A stretch of DNA of 64,000 bases from Chitinophaga sp. GbtcB8 (lineage in GTDB: Bacteria > Bacteroidota > Bacteroidia > Chitinophagales > Chitinophagaceae). Location: contig NZ_JAGXJN010000001.1 in NCBI RefSeq assembly GCF_019091455.1, positions 620,001-684,000 of the forward strand, in the 5' to 3' direction. This document shows positions 9,065-18,604 of this stretch, piece after piece. Position 1 is the first letter of the stretch. Every line of letters begins with the position of its first letter. A program made the translations under genes and the position numbers. A model generated the notes under the pieces. That model did not search any database, was not told the DNA's origin, and saw only the letters and a program-made list of their open reading frames with translations.

Positions 9065-9387
9065 CGGTATATGTTTTAAATAATGTGGTAACGTAAATTC
9101 ATTCTATATTGTTGTAGGCGACGGGCCATACCCATAGGAAAAATTTTACAGTCAAACCTACACGAAAATTTGCTTTTCACAAAGAGTATGTGGTCCATGG
9201 TCAATGGTCCATAGTCCACAGCATGGTTCAGCGCTAATTGTATTGCGGATGAATGGCCGGTGGCAATGATACACGGCTGCTGCCTATACGCGTAAAACCT
9301 GCCATACGCTAAAGGCTGTGGACCATGGACTATTTACTTTTATTCTGTACATTTAGATAAATTTAATTCAGAACCGTTCTTTGCCTG
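9065..9387. other. Divergent intergenic region carrying a heptamer element
   Basis: This 323-base gap separates a leftward secreted-protein gene from a rightward epimerase gene, so it must hold two promoters. It has the GTCCATR-type repeat arms (9193-9334) and a TTCTTTG box six bases before the epimerase start. No coding potential is seen. Confidence 0.5.
9193..9334. repeat. Degenerate heptamer repeat element, GTCCATR type
   Basis: The left arm (9193-9220) is four exact 7-base units: GTCCATG, GTCAATG, GTCCATA, GTCCACA. The right arm (about 9314-9334) reads GGCTGTG, GACCATG, GACTATT and is the inverted complement of the left-arm end. The core is about 93 bases. The same word family occurs at 21821-21963 and 59090-59112. 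Confidence 0.85.
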
Positions 9388-10314
9388 ATGGAAACAGTGT
9401 TAATTACCGGGGGTACGGGATTTGTTGGAGAAGCGCTTACTCAACTGCTTACTGAACATGGATATCATGTAATTGTCCTGAGCCGTCAACCACATGCGCA
9501 CACAAATTCCGCTAACAACCTGCTCACCTATGCTCATTGGGATGTGCGCCAGCAGGCCATAGATCTGGCTGCCGTGCAGGCGGCTGATTTTATTGTGCAC
9601 CTGGCCGGGGCCAATGTAGCCGGCCACCGCTGGACCAATGCCTATAAAAAAGAGATCGTAGACAGCCGCGTTCAAAGCAGCCAGCTGTTATTCAATACGT
9701 TACAGCAGCATCCTAATAAGGTGCGCAAATTCATCAGCGCTTCCGGCACCGGTTATTATGGTGAAAATCATAACGGCGTTGCTCCTTTTACAGAAATGGA
9801 CCCACCTTCCACAGATTTCCTGGGCAATACCTGCCAGGCCTGGGAAGCGGGCGCCCTGCAAATGGAGCAGCTGGATAAAAAAGTAGTGATCTTCCGCACC
9901 GGTATAGCCTTAAACAAAAACGGCGGTGCGCTAAAGGAATTTTATAAACCCCTGCAGTTTGGTTTTGCCACTATCCTGGGCAGCGGGGAACAATGGGTAA
10001 GCTGGATACACCTGCACGACCTGGTACGCCTTTACTTTAATGCGATCGTAAACCCGGGCTTAACCGGCATTTTTAATGCCGTGGCCCCAAAGCCGGTACA
10101 GCACAAGGACCTGATCATGACCATGGCCAAGGTGGCGAAGGGCAAAAGTTTTATTTCTGTACATGTACCTGCCTTTGCTTTGAAGCTGGGCTTAGGTGAG
10201 ATGAGCACGGAAGTATTAAAAAGTGTCAACGCATCCTGCCAAAAGATACAGGACACCGGGTTCCAGTTCTCCTACCCGGAGATTGGTGCGGCAATGGAAC
10301 AACTCTTGCAATAA
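9388..10314 (+). CDS. TIGR01777-family NAD-dependent epimerase (SDR superfamily)
   Basis: A 308-residue cytoplasmic short-chain dehydrogenase-like protein. The Rossmann nucleotide-binding motif is at the very N-terminus (TGGTGFVGEAL), followed by the family's YAHWDVRQ, the LAGANVAGHRW and YKKEIVDSRV signature, and SGTGYYG. A C-terminal DUF1731-like region (HVPAFALKLGLGEMSTEVL) is present. The substrate is unknown for the family. A second, broken paralogue lies at 56346-57243 and a comparison shows what that copy has lost. Confidence 0.92.
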   Translation: METVLITGGTGFVGEALTQLLTEHGYHVIVLSRQPHAHTNSANNLLTYAHWDVRQQAIDLAAVQAADFIVHLAGANVAGHRWTNAYKKEIVDSRVQSSQLLFNTLQQHPNKVRKFISASGTGYYGENHNGVAPFTEMDPPSTDFLGNTCQAWEAGALQMEQLDKKVVIFRTGIALNKNGGALKEFYKPLQFGFATILGSGEQWVSWIHLHDLVRLYFNAIVNPGLTGIFNAVAPKPVQHKDLIMTMAKVAKGKSFISVHVPAFALKLGLGEMSTEVLKSVNASCQKIQDTGFQFSYPEIGAAMEQLLQ

Positions 10315-10316
10315 TT

Positions 10317-10400
10317 GCTAAACGCTGAACGCTTAATGCCGAACGCTGATCGTATTTTGCTTTAGGCATTGAGCATTCAGCGTTAAGCGTTCAGCATTTT
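10317..10400. repeat. Degenerate heptamer repeat element, GCTGAAC type, inverted arms
   Basis: The left arm (10317-10351) has five exact 7-base units (GCTAAAC, GCTGAAC, GCTTAAT, GCCGAAC, GCTGATC). The right arm (10366-10400) has five units of the inverted type (GCATTGA, GCATTCA, GCGTTAA, GCGTTCA, GCATTTT). The 14-base core is contained in a GTATTTTGC segment also present at 29151. It fills the whole gap between two convergent genes and can fold into a hairpin, perhaps replacing a terminator. Confidence 0.92.
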
Positions 10401-10401
10401 C

Positions 10402-11634
10402 TTACTTCACGATCCACCGGTTCACCATATTATCCGGACCTTCCAGCACTACTTTATAAAAGCCTTTGGGCAGTTGTTGTACGTCCACTACTGCTTTTTC
10501 CTGTTCCAGCGGCACCTGTGCCAGTAGCTGGTAATCATCCTGACCGCCTTCTTTGAACCGGTTGGTAGTGGCTACCCATATTTTCACCTTTCCTTTTTTA
10601 GCCATGGCCTTCCATTGCAGCTGCAGCTTGCCATTTGCATACGCGGCCTGCGGCTGTACCAGGGATACAGGGCCTATAAGCGGCACCCCATCTAGTTCCC
10701 GGGCATTTGCTTCAGGGATCTTAACTTTCATAAAGCGGGCAATGCTGGGCATAATATCTACTATACCCGGCTGGCCATGCTTAAAACAATCGTTCAGCTG
10801 CTGCGCATTGGTTACCATCCAGGTGGTACGTTCCCGGTCCGACTGGCGGCCATGCCCCCGGCCGGTTACACTATCGCGTCCATGATCCGTGGTAACGAAG
10901 ATCAGCCAGTCTTCCCCGAACTGTTTGCGGCGGTACTGGATGGCGCTCCAGATGCGGCCTACCTGGTCATCTACCATCTTCACGGCATCGTACATTTTTT
11001 CACTGTCGCCAAAGCGGTGGCCCATATCATCACTGTATTCCAGGTATACCCAGGAAAGGTCCGGTGCATTGGTGCGGAGATAGGCTGCGGCCTGGTTGGT
11101 CACGGTTTCATCTATCAGGTGAATGTACCGGCTGCTTTTATCATGCGGGTACTGTACCGTATCCAGCTCCAGCCCATCCACATGATGATCTATATGCAGG
11201 TACCCGGTTTGCTGCAGGCTGTCACCTACCAGCTTGGTACGGTTATCCAGCCAGGTGGAGAAAATAGCGGTTTGCTTTTGCGGGTAAGCCGCTTTAAAAT
11301 AGCGGAACAGGCTCCAGTAATGATAGTTCTGTGCGGCAATATCGTTATCCCATACATTGTGCTTATTCACCCAAACGCCTGTGAGCAGGCTGTTGTAGCC
11401 TACTGCGGAAATAGTGGGTGTTTGAGAATAACCGCCCTTTTCCCCTCCTACGTAAGCGCGGGTATAACCGCCTGCCGCTGCAATGCTGTCCATGTGCGGG
11501 GTGGGAATTTTTTCTTTCACATCTGCCGGAATACCATCTACTATAATAAATACCGCCTTACGGGCGCCTTGCTGGGCGTGAAGGGTAAGGCCGGAGGCGA
11601 GGACTAACAGGAAAGTATATATGCTCTTTTTCAT
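10402..11634 (-). CDS. Secreted alkaline-phosphatase-superfamily enzyme (phosphodiesterase/nucleotide pyrophosphatase type)
   Basis: A 410-residue exported hydrolase. After a signal peptide (MKKSIYTFLL to LHAQ) come the metal site FIIVDGIP, the nucleophile region YSQTPTISAVGYNSLLTG with a Thr/Ser candidate, DNDI, a DDMGHRFGD block and DHGRDSVTGRGHG, which together fit type I phosphodiesterase/nucleotide pyrophosphatases. The last 80 residues look like a fibronectin-like beta domain. I rejected the 44-residue longer frame because it starts inside repeat DNA and lacks a signal at its start. It closes a SusC-SusD locus and probably cuts the imported substrate or prepares it. Confidence 0.88.
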   Translation of the reverse strand: MKKSIYTFLLVLASGLTLHAQQGARKAVFIIVDGIPADVKEKIPTPHMDSIAAAGGYTRAYVGGEKGGYSQTPTISAVGYNSLLTGVWVNKHNVWDNDIAAQNYHYWSLFRYFKAAYPQKQTAIFSTWLDNRTKLVGDSLQQTGYLHIDHHVDGLELDTVQYPHDKSSRYIHLIDETVTNQAAAYLRTNAPDLSWVYLEYSDDMGHRFGDSEKMYDAVKMVDDQVGRIWSAIQYRRKQFGEDWLIFVTTDHGRDSVTGRGHGRQSDRERTTWMVTNAQQLNDCFKHGQPGIVDIMPSIARFMKVKIPEANARELDGVPLIGPVSLVQPQAAYANGKLQLQWKAMAKKGKVKIWVATTNRFKEGGQDDYQLLAQVPLEQEKAVVDVQQLPKGFYKVVLEGPDNMVNRWIVK

Positions 11635-11660
11635 ACTTGCATAGTTTTGAAATCCTAAAG

Positions 11661-11836
11661 AATGTAAAATGTAAAATTTTAAATCATAAATGTAAAAGTA
11701 AAATGCCGCAACACCGGGTGCACACTCATGCCCGGGGCATTTTACTTTTACATTTATCTCGTTCATAAAGTCATTTTAAAGGTCTCTATGAACCTCCTTC
11801 GTCGGTTGTTCATTTTTCATTTATGATTTTACATTC
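11661..11836. repeat. Degenerate heptamer repeat element, AATGTAA type, three arms
   Basis: The left arm (11661-11702) has six 7-base units near AATGTAA. Two right-hand arms carry the inverted type: 11738-11758 (CATTTTA, CTTTTAC, ATTTATC) and 11809-11836 (TTCATTT, TTCATTT, ATGATTT, TACATTC). The first core includes a GC-rich hairpin (GCCCGGGGC-like). It lies between the SusD gene and the phosphatase gene of one locus. Confidence 0.85.
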
Positions 11837-11844
11837 CCTTTAAG

Positions 11845-13305
11845 CTATTCTTTGATCAGTAACCACATTTGTCCGTTAATATTATCTCCTGCGGAGTATT
11901 GGCGGCTAATTGCGGCAGTTACATTCTCACGGTTCAGGTCAAACTCATTTTCAGGATACATCCAGCGTTTGGGTACCTGGTGATTGTTAAGCACACCGGC
12001 GCCGGATACATCAAATACGGGGAAGCCTGTACGCCGTTGCTCATAAAAAGGCAGCCAACCTGTGTTCACAAAACAGGCAATATATTTTTGTGTAATAATG
12101 GCTTTCAGCTCCTGCCCTGCCTGCAGCTGCACAGCCGGTTGGGCCAGGTAGGCGGTAATGGCGTCCGGCGCTGTTTTATAGAACTCCTGGGAGGCCTGTA
12201 TGCCTTTTTTATAATAATCGCTGGCGCTGCCACTGATCCAGCCGCGTACTACCGCTTCTGCCAGTATGAACTGCAGCTCTGCATATCCCATAGCAGTGCT
12301 GGCCTCATTCACGGGGTCATGGTAATAACGCTCATCTATTTTAGATGCCTGCCCGGCTGCTACCCGGGTAGAGTTCTCGTCAATAGTGGCGCTGCCCATA
12401 ACACCGCCGTAGGCATTAAAATCATCATCTGCCAGCCCGGAATGGATGGGCGCTTTAGCTGCCATACGGAACAAACGCGGATCTTTCAGGCCTTTCAGCA
12501 TGTTCACAAAAGTTTCCTCCATGTAATAAGCGGTTTGCAGATCGTTGTTGTTAAAGAAGGGATAACGGTCGTCCTGCAGGTCATAGAACACCAGCTGCGC
12601 ATTGTCGGCATTACCGGTAAATAAAGGATACTGCGCGGGATTGTTCACTATTTCACTGAACCGTTGTTTGACATTCAGCTTTGTGTTGCCTTCTTTCTGG
12701 GAAAGCATGATGAGCACCCGCAGGCTGAAACTGTTGATCAGCTGTTTCCACTGTTTAATGGTGCCTTTGTACACTACATCGCCCTGTATGGTACCGGCAT
12801 CGTCCGTCAGCGCAGTGTTGGCTTCTTTCAGCTGATCCAGCACTTTCAGGAAAATATCCTCCTGTTTATCATAGCCCGGTGTAAAATTTTTCTCGTTGCC
12901 CTGTAATGCTTCGCTGTAGGGCACATCGCCAAAGGTCAGGGTAAGTCGCATAATAAAATAGGCCCTGAAAAATTTGGCTAATGCCAGGTATACGGGTTTA
13001 TTTACCCGCTGGGCTTCTGTTTCCATCTGCACTACCTGGCGCAGGTTATCATAGTCGCCATACCCGGAGCGTTGCCAGCCGTAATACTGGTTATTATTAA
13101 CCCCGTCTGTATAGGCCATCTGGCGCGATGCCAGTGCAGCAGACAGGCTCACTTCATTAAAAGCATCGATCTCTATACCGGTAAGCAGCAGGTCCGGTGA
13201 GGCCTGCGTGGTTTTGTTGGGATCTGTCTGAAAAGCCTCAAACTTTTTACAGCCCGCCAAACCGGTTATAAGCAGCAGGTTAATGGCAATAAATATCTTT
13301 CGCAT
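11845..13305 (-). CDS. SusD/RagB-like outer-membrane lipoprotein
   Basis: A 486-residue lipoprotein (lipobox LAGC near residue 19) of the SusD_2-like branch: N-terminal FEAFQTDPNKTTQASPDLLL, helical TPR-like middle (ALAKFFRAYFIMRLTLTFGDVPYSEA), and C-terminal WLPFYEQRRTGFPVF with NHQVPKRWMYPENEF. It forms the lid of the outer-membrane importer together with the SusC protein encoded 20 bases upstream. SusD_2 proteins often accompany non-glycan importers, which fits the phosphatase downstream. Confidence 0.93.
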   Translation of the reverse strand: MRKIFIAINLLLITGLAGCKKFEAFQTDPNKTTQASPDLLLTGIEIDAFNEVSLSAALASRQMAYTDGVNNNQYYGWQRSGYGDYDNLRQVVQMETEAQRVNKPVYLALAKFFRAYFIMRLTLTFGDVPYSEALQGNEKNFTPGYDKQEDIFLKVLDQLKEANTALTDDAGTIQGDVVYKGTIKQWKQLINSFSLRVLIMLSQKEGNTKLNVKQRFSEIVNNPAQYPLFTGNADNAQLVFYDLQDDRYPFFNNNDLQTAYYMEETFVNMLKGLKDPRLFRMAAKAPIHSGLADDDFNAYGGVMGSATIDENSTRVAAGQASKIDERYYHDPVNEASTAMGYAELQFILAEAVVRGWISGSASDYYKKGIQASQEFYKTAPDAITAYLAQPAVQLQAGQELKAIITQKYIACFVNTGWLPFYEQRRTGFPVFDVSGAGVLNNHQVPKRWMYPENEFDLNRENVTAAISRQYSAGDNINGQMWLLIKE

Positions 13306-13324
13306 ACTTTACTTGCTTTGATGA

Positions 13325-16300
13325 TCAGAATTTAAAATTCACGTTAAAACCCATGCTGCGCATAGAGGGTGTTTGCAGGTTATCTTCGCCGGTATCCGGG
13401 TCCACATTAGGCAGCTTTGCAAACAGCAGCAGGTTACGGCCTATCAGGGCTACAGAGGCGGAACGGAAGAAAGTGCCTTTCACCCATTTTTCCGGTACCT
13501 GCCAGGTCAGGTTTACCTCCCGCAGCTTTAAAAAGGTTTCTGAATAATAATTGTAACGGGTGTTGGCGGCATTGCTGGTGTTCACCATATAATCAATATA
13601 GTTCACGGCTTTGGTGTTGGGTGCAAACTTGCGGCTGTCGCCAACAATATTGCCTGCACCATCATACTGGATATCACCGCCGGTTACTACTACGCCCTGG
13701 CCTACATAGGTGGCCTGTCCGGCATTGGCATCATCGCGGAACTGGTTTACAGTGCCAGGGTGCGTACCGCCCCACCACATTTTCTGGTTGGTGGTGGAGT
13801 AGATCAATCCGCCAATACGCCCATCTACCAGAAAACGCAGCGAAAAATTCTTATAACGGAATGTATTTTCCACGCCATATACCCAATCCGGATCATCGTT
13901 ACCTACATACCGCGTAAAGGGATCATCTTTTGGAAAACCATTGCTCTGGTATACAATATTACCCTGCGGGTCTTTTTCATATACGGATGCAAAAATGCGG
14001 TCCACCCTGTCTCCTACCTTCAGCTTACCCAGCACGGCTTCATTATTGAAAATGGCCTGCAGGTAGCGGTGGTAGCTGCTGAAATTCACCAGCACATCCC
14101 AGCTGAGATTCTTATTACGTACAGGGGTGCCCGTTAACACAAACTCTATACCCTTGCGTAAATACTTATTACCATTCTCCCGGCGGGAGGTATAACCGCT
14201 GGTACCGGATACATTGATGTTCACAATATTGTTGTAATCCTGTATGCGGTAATAAGTGGCATCAAAACCCAAACGGTTGCCGAACCACTTCATTTCCAGG
14301 CCGGCTTCCCAGGAGGCAGAGGTGCGGGGTTTCAGATCGGGGTTCTGCAGCGTGCCGCCGTAAGTGAGGGAGGGCGTGCCATTCCACTTAATGCCCCGGT
14401 CATAAGCGGGCAGGTAATTGTAGGTATAGGTATTATCCGAATCCAGTAAACCACTGGACACTTTTGACCAGGAGCCGCGTGCTTTCAGATAAGAGAACCA
14501 GCGCGGCAGCTTTACCAGCTCAGACACCAGAATAGAACCGGATACGGAAGGATAAAAGAATGTATTGTTGCTTACCGGCAGGGTGGATATTTTATCTGTA
14601 CGGCCGGTGAGCGTCAGGTAAAACGCGCCTAAATATTCCAGGTCCACAAAACCATAGGCGCTGCTGGTACGCCTTTCTTCCAGCCCATTGGTACCCTGTA
14701 CCGGGTTGGTAGAGTTGCTGAGGTTATAAAAACTAGGTATTGACAATCCATCTGTATTAGACGACTGGTACCGGTAATTACGGTAGTAGTTGGAGCCGCC
14801 TAATTCCGCATGCACTGCAAAGTCTTTATTGAAAGTATGCTCATACCGCAAAATGAGGTCCGTAACAATGTCAATATAGTTGCCGCTGCTCACATAAAAG
14901 TTGCCGCGCGATTTATCGCTGTAACGCACATAACTCTTAGGCTCTTTTACATTGGAGGTTAAACCATAGCTGTTAACACCCGTGCGGAATTTAGCGCTGA
15001 AATCCTTATTGAACGTATAGTTCAGAGCCATGGAGCCAAACGTATTGTCCTTATAATAACCATTCAGCAGCTCATATGCCTGGAAGTAAGGATTGTTATA
15101 CCACGACTGGTTGTAGTGTTTTTGCTGAATGCCTTCCTGGCCTGGCTGCCAGTAGCTGCGCAGGTCCCGGATATCTACATCAGCGCCGGTCCATAAAACC
15201 AGGTTATACAGGTAGTTGCCGGGACCGTAGCCTACTTCCGGATAATTATCAGTGTACTGGCGGTTATAAGTGATGCGCGCATCCACATTCAGCCGGTCAG
15301 ATAAATTATAATCACCTGATAAGCTGAAGGAGCTGTTGTTCAGATCCGTATTTGGCACTACTCCCATTTGATAAATATGAGAGGCTGATGCCCGGAAATT
15401 ACCTTTATCACTGCCTTTGGTAACACTGATGTTGTTAGTGGAGATAATGCCTGTTCTGAAAAAGTTCTTCACATTATCCTTACCGCGGGATATAAAGGGC
15501 AGCGGCGTGGGCTGATTCGTGTTGGGATCTATAGGACTGTTATACTGCGGTGTTTCCCAATAACCACTGGGAGTGCTGGGATCGGGCTGATCCAGCTTAG
15601 GACCCCAGATCCAGCCGGAACCTTCCGTGCCACCACCGGAACCATCCACATAAGCGTATTTGCCTTTGTAACCATCGCCGTAAGTGCTTTGCACTTTGGG
15701 TATGCGTATAAAAGAGGGCTGGAACATGGTAGAGGAATTAAATTCCACTGCCAGGTCTTTACCCTTACCACGTTTGGTGGTGATCATAATAGCGCCGTAC
15801 TGGCCTATGGAGCCGTATAATGCAGATGCAGTGGGGCCTTTCAGCACGCTAATGCTTTCCACATCATCCGGGTTCACCTTCCACATATCTGCCTGCTGAT
15901 CGGGAATACCATCAATTACCATCAGCGGTTTCTGTCCTCTGAGGGAGATGCCTGCATCCCGGAAAAGATCTGTAGAGCTGCGGATGGTAAGGCCGGCCAC
16001 ACGGCCGGTTAAGGAGCTTACCAGGTTGGGCTCCCTGGCCTGCGTCATACTTTCCCCTTTCACCTCCTGCACTGCATATCCCAGTGATTTCTTTTCTTTT
16101 TGTATGCCCAGGGCGGTTACTACCACTTCATTCAGACCCGATACATCGGGCTGTAATGCCAGGTTAATGGTGGTTTGCCCGCCTACCGTGATCTGCATAG
16201 GTTTGTAGCCCATGAAGTTCACCACCAGTATATCTGTAGCAGCTACCTGGGGTATGGAAAAATGCCCTTTGGCATCTGTAACGGCGCCTTTGGTTTTTCC

Positions 16301-16753
16301 TTTAACGGTAATGGTTACGCCGGGCAATGCCGTGCCGGTTGTAGCATCGGTAATGTTGCCGCTTACTGTTACCTGCTGTTCGGCTGTTTGCTCACCTGCT
16401 ATGCTATGTATGGCGTAATAATTACCATATATCAGCTCACTGGTTAGCCCTAAGGGGTGCAGCAGCTGCGGCAGGGCGGTTTGCAGCTCCTCCTGCGTTA
16501 CTTTACGGTAAATGGCGTCGCTTACAGTTTTGCCGTACAGGAGATTGCTGTTGTAGTTAAATTTTACTTTGTGCGTGTTTTCCAGCTGCAGTAACACTGC
16601 TTCCAGCGGATGCAAAAGCCGGGTGTTCGCTGTGCCGGCCTTTGCAATCATATTTTGCTGTGCATAGATTGGGTTCAAACAACAACCCGATGCATACAAA
16701 ATAATAATGCCTGTTACTACTCTTTTTATAAGTAGCGTTTTATGCATAACCAT
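13325..16753 (-). CDS. SusC/RagA TonB-dependent outer-membrane transporter with STN domain
   Basis: A 1142-residue importer. Domains in order: signal peptide (to IYAQ, about 32), STN/secretin domain (LEAVLLQLENTHKVKFNYNS, about 50-120) that signals to FecR, carboxypeptidase-D-like beta domain (SGNITDATTGTALPGVTI, about 130-205), TonB plug (about 215-340, with SLTGRVAGL and LKGPTASALYGS) and a 22-strand barrel ending in aromatic F (VNFKF). The STN domain plus the FecR and sigma genes upstream indicate cell-surface signalling: substrate binding induces its own operon. ATG at 16745-16747 is an alternative start. Confidence 0.96.
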   Translation of the reverse strand: MVMHKTLLIKRVVTGIIILYASGCCLNPIYAQQNMIAKAGTANTRLLHPLEAVLLQLENTHKVKFNYNSNLLYGKTVSDAIYRKVTQEELQTALPQLLHPLGLTSELIYGNYYAIHSIAGEQTAEQQVTVSGNITDATTGTALPGVTITVKGKTKGAVTDAKGHFSIPQVAATDILVVNFMGYKPMQITVGGQTTINLALQPDVSGLNEVVVTALGIQKEKKSLGYAVQEVKGESMTQAREPNLVSSLTGRVAGLTIRSSTDLFRDAGISLRGQKPLMVIDGIPDQQADMWKVNPDDVESISVLKGPTASALYGSIGQYGAIMITTKRGKGKDLAVEFNSSTMFQPSFIRIPKVQSTYGDGYKGKYAYVDGSGGGTEGSGWIWGPKLDQPDPSTPSGYWETPQYNSPIDPNTNQPTPLPFISRGKDNVKNFFRTGIISTNNISVTKGSDKGNFRASASHIYQMGVVPNTDLNNSSFSLSGDYNLSDRLNVDARITYNRQYTDNYPEVGYGPGNYLYNLVLWTGADVDIRDLRSYWQPGQEGIQQKHYNQSWYNNPYFQAYELLNGYYKDNTFGSMALNYTFNKDFSAKFRTGVNSYGLTSNVKEPKSYVRYSDKSRGNFYVSSGNYIDIVTDLILRYEHTFNKDFAVHAELGGSNYYRNYRYQSSNTDGLSIPSFYNLSNSTNPVQGTNGLEERRTSSAYGFVDLEYLGAFYLTLTGRTDKISTLPVSNNTFFYPSVSGSILVSELVKLPRWFSYLKARGSWSKVSSGLLDSDNTYTYNYLPAYDRGIKWNGTPSLTYGGTLQNPDLKPRTSASWEAGLEMKWFGNRLGFDATYYRIQDYNNIVNINVSGTSGYTSRRENGNKYLRKGIEFVLTGTPVRNKNLSWDVLVNFSSYHRYLQAIFNNEAVLGKLKVGDRVDRIFASVYEKDPQGNIVYQSNGFPKDDPFTRYVGNDDPDWVYGVENTFRYKNFSLRFLVDGRIGGLIYSTTNQKMWWGGTHPGTVNQFRDDANAGQATYVGQGVVVTGGDIQYDGAGNIVGDSRKFAPNTKAVNYIDYMVNTSNAANTRYNYYSETFLKLREVNLTWQVPEKWVKGTFFRSASVALIGRNLLLFAKLPNVDPDTGEDNLQTPSMRSMGFNVNFKF

Positions 16754-16790
16754 ATTTTTTTCCGATGAAGAATGTTGGCAGGCAAATAGA

Positions 16791-17744
16791 TCAGTGAGCC
16801 GGCCGGATCACTACTTGCCCGTTTGTTTTATTGACCCTGATATCAAGCGATCTTTCAAGAATGGATAAAAGCAGCTCCAGGTTGCCTGCAGGCGCGGTGC
16901 CTGTAAATTGCAGCCTGCTAAGCTCCGGTGCAGTAAATACCACCTGCACGCCAAAGTGACGTTGTATTAACCCTGCAATTTCCTGCAGGCTGGTCTGGTG
17001 GAAGGTAAGTACATGATCCTTCCAGCCGGTGAGCACCAGGGTGTCTGCGGCCTGTTTCTGCAAGTTTTGTGCGCCCCCACGGTATACCGCCATTTCGCCG
17101 GGCAACAGCAGCATAGGGCTGTTGTTGGCGGCTTTTACGCTTACCCGTCCACTGTTCAGTACTACCTGTATGCTACTATCATTATGTGTTATATTAAAGC
17201 GGGTGCCCAATACGGCTACCTCTAAGCCCTGGCCTGCATGTACGGTGAACTGCGCAGCGGCGGGGGCTATTTCAAAAAAGGCTTCGCCCTGCAACCATAC
17301 CTCCCGCACGCTGCTGCGCTGCATATTACTATCGTATTTCAGCTGGGAGTTAGCATTCAGGTGAATGGTGCTGCCATCCGGCAGGTGAATGGTGCGCATT
17401 TGAGCATAGGGTGTGCGCACATTTACCCACTGTGCATGCGGGCGGTACCACCATAATGTGCTGGCTGCCAGGCCCAATACTACTGCGGCAGCGGCCACCC
17501 AACGGATCATCAGCGGCCGGTAGTTACGGCGTACAGGCAATACAGGCGTTTCCAGGATATTTTCGAGGATACGCTCTGCAGCAGCTGTTTCCAATACCGG
17601 CAGGGAGGTTACTGCCATCAGCTCTTCCGGATCGGGCAGTGCTGCGGCATCCTCATTTTCCTGCAACCAGGCTACCAGCAGGGCTTTTTCCTCCGCTGTA
17701 CAGGTGCCTTGCGCATGTTTTATGAACAGTTCTCTGATATCCAT
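16791..17744 (-). CDS. FecR-family anti-sigma factor
   Basis: A 317-residue inner-membrane regulator. The N-terminal 80 residues form the sigma-binding region (IRELFIKHAQGTCTAEEKA), one membrane segment follows at about residues 85-102, then the periplasmic FecR domain (RTIHLPDGSTIHLNANSQL) and a DUF4974-like STN-contact domain at the C-terminus (LTFHQTSLQEIAGLIQRHFG). It should bind the sigma factor encoded upstream and release it when the SusC STN domain signals. The gap to the SusC gene is 37 bases. Confidence 0.95.
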   Translation of the reverse strand: MDIRELFIKHAQGTCTAEEKALLVAWLQENEDAAALPDPEELMAVTSLPVLETAAAERILENILETPVLPVRRNYRPLMIRWVAAAAVVLGLAASTLWWYRPHAQWVNVRTPYAQMRTIHLPDGSTIHLNANSQLKYDSNMQRSSVREVWLQGEAFFEIAPAAAQFTVHAGQGLEVAVLGTRFNITHNDSSIQVVLNSGRVSVKAANNSPMLLLPGEMAVYRGGAQNLQKQAADTLVLTGWKDHVLTFHQTSLQEIAGLIQRHFGVQVVFTAPELSRLQFTGTAPAGNLELLLSILERSLDIRVNKTNGQVVIRPAH

Positions 17745-17800
17745 TTTGTACTAATACAATCCAGCGATAAAAAGGGACGATCCTGGTTGAAAACTTTTTT

Positions 17801-18415
17801 TCAGACGCCTGCATGCAGCATTACCTGGCAGCTGGTGATAATGAGCAGCGGCACAATCATGTCGTGGCTGTCGTAATGGGTATGGAATTGCGCGCGCAGG
17901 AAACGGCTGGCTTTTGTGATCTGGTCTTTTACGGTGTTCTTGGATAAACCCAGCTTACTGGCAATTTCTTCGTGGGAAAGGCCATCAATGCGGCTCATGG
18001 AGTAGATCAACCTTCTTTGGGGCGGCAGCTGTTCCAGCACCTGGTTGTTCCAGCGCTGCAGCTCTGCCAGGGAAATGGCTTCTTCTGTAGTATTGAGCGA
18101 CGCGGGCTGGCGGTAAAAGATGGCCTGGCGCAGGTTTTCGTCCAGGGCGGCTTTTTTCAATAAGTTAAATACCGTGTGTTTGGTAGCTGTATAGAGATAC
18201 GATTTTATGGAAAGCTCTTCTTTCAGCTGCAGGCGGTTGATCCACAGCTTCATAAATACTTCCTGCACTACTTCTTCTGCCAGCTCCGGGGACCGGCACA
18301 GCTTACAGGCATAACCGAACAGCGGATCCTTTACTGCGTAAAACAGATCTCTGAAAGCGGCGGCATTTCCTTCCCTTATTTTTGGTACATATTCCTGCAT
18401 GTACAGAGGTATCAA
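17801..18415 (-). CDS. ECF RNA polymerase sigma factor (Bacteroidota FecI-like)
   Basis: A 204-residue ECF sigma factor with region 2 (AFRDLFYAVKDPLFGYACKL, AEEVVQEVFMKLW) and region 4 with helix-turn-helix (LSHEEIASKLGLSKNTVKDQ). It lies upstream of FecR, SusC and SusD in the same orientation and should direct their transcription. The C-terminal tail after residue 185 is hydrophobic (MIVPLLIITSCQVML), which is seen in several Bacteroidota ECF factors. A start at the internal ATG of MQEYVPK is possible. Confidence 0.94.
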   Translation of the reverse strand: MIPLYMQEYVPKIREGNAAAFRDLFYAVKDPLFGYACKLCRSPELAEEVVQEVFMKLWINRLQLKEELSIKSYLYTATKHTVFNLLKKAALDENLRQAIFYRQPASLNTTEEAISLAELQRWNNQVLEQLPPQRRLIYSMSRIDGLSHEEIASKLGLSKNTVKDQITKASRFLRAQFHTHYDSHDMIVPLLIITSCQVMLHAGV

Positions 18416-18485
18416 ATTACAAACGCCAAAGGTCGGAAATGACCTTTACCGGAGTATTAAGGTAGTATTAAATTTAGGTAAATAT

Positions 18486-18604
18486 GCTGAAAGCAGAAAG
18501 CGGAAAGCAGAAAGGTTAAGGCAGGGCCATATATCATAAACAATTTGTACAAACGTGGGTTAGTGCTAGGCATATAGCTTTTTGCTTTATGCTTTATGCT
18601 TTCA
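18486..18604. repeat. Degenerate heptamer repeat element, GCAGAAA type, inverted arms
   Basis: The left arm (18486-18520) has units GCTGAAA, GCAGAAA, GCGGAAA, GCAGAAA, GGTTAAG. The right arm (18577-18604) has GCTTTTT, GCTTTAT, GCTTTAT, GCTTTCA. The core is 56 bases. The right arm overlaps the last two codons and stop of pabB. Confidence 0.9.

Noticed and set aside
11635-11766. 44-residue extension of the secreted phosphatase
   Set aside because: It covers heptamer repeat DNA and would bury the signal peptide inside the protein.
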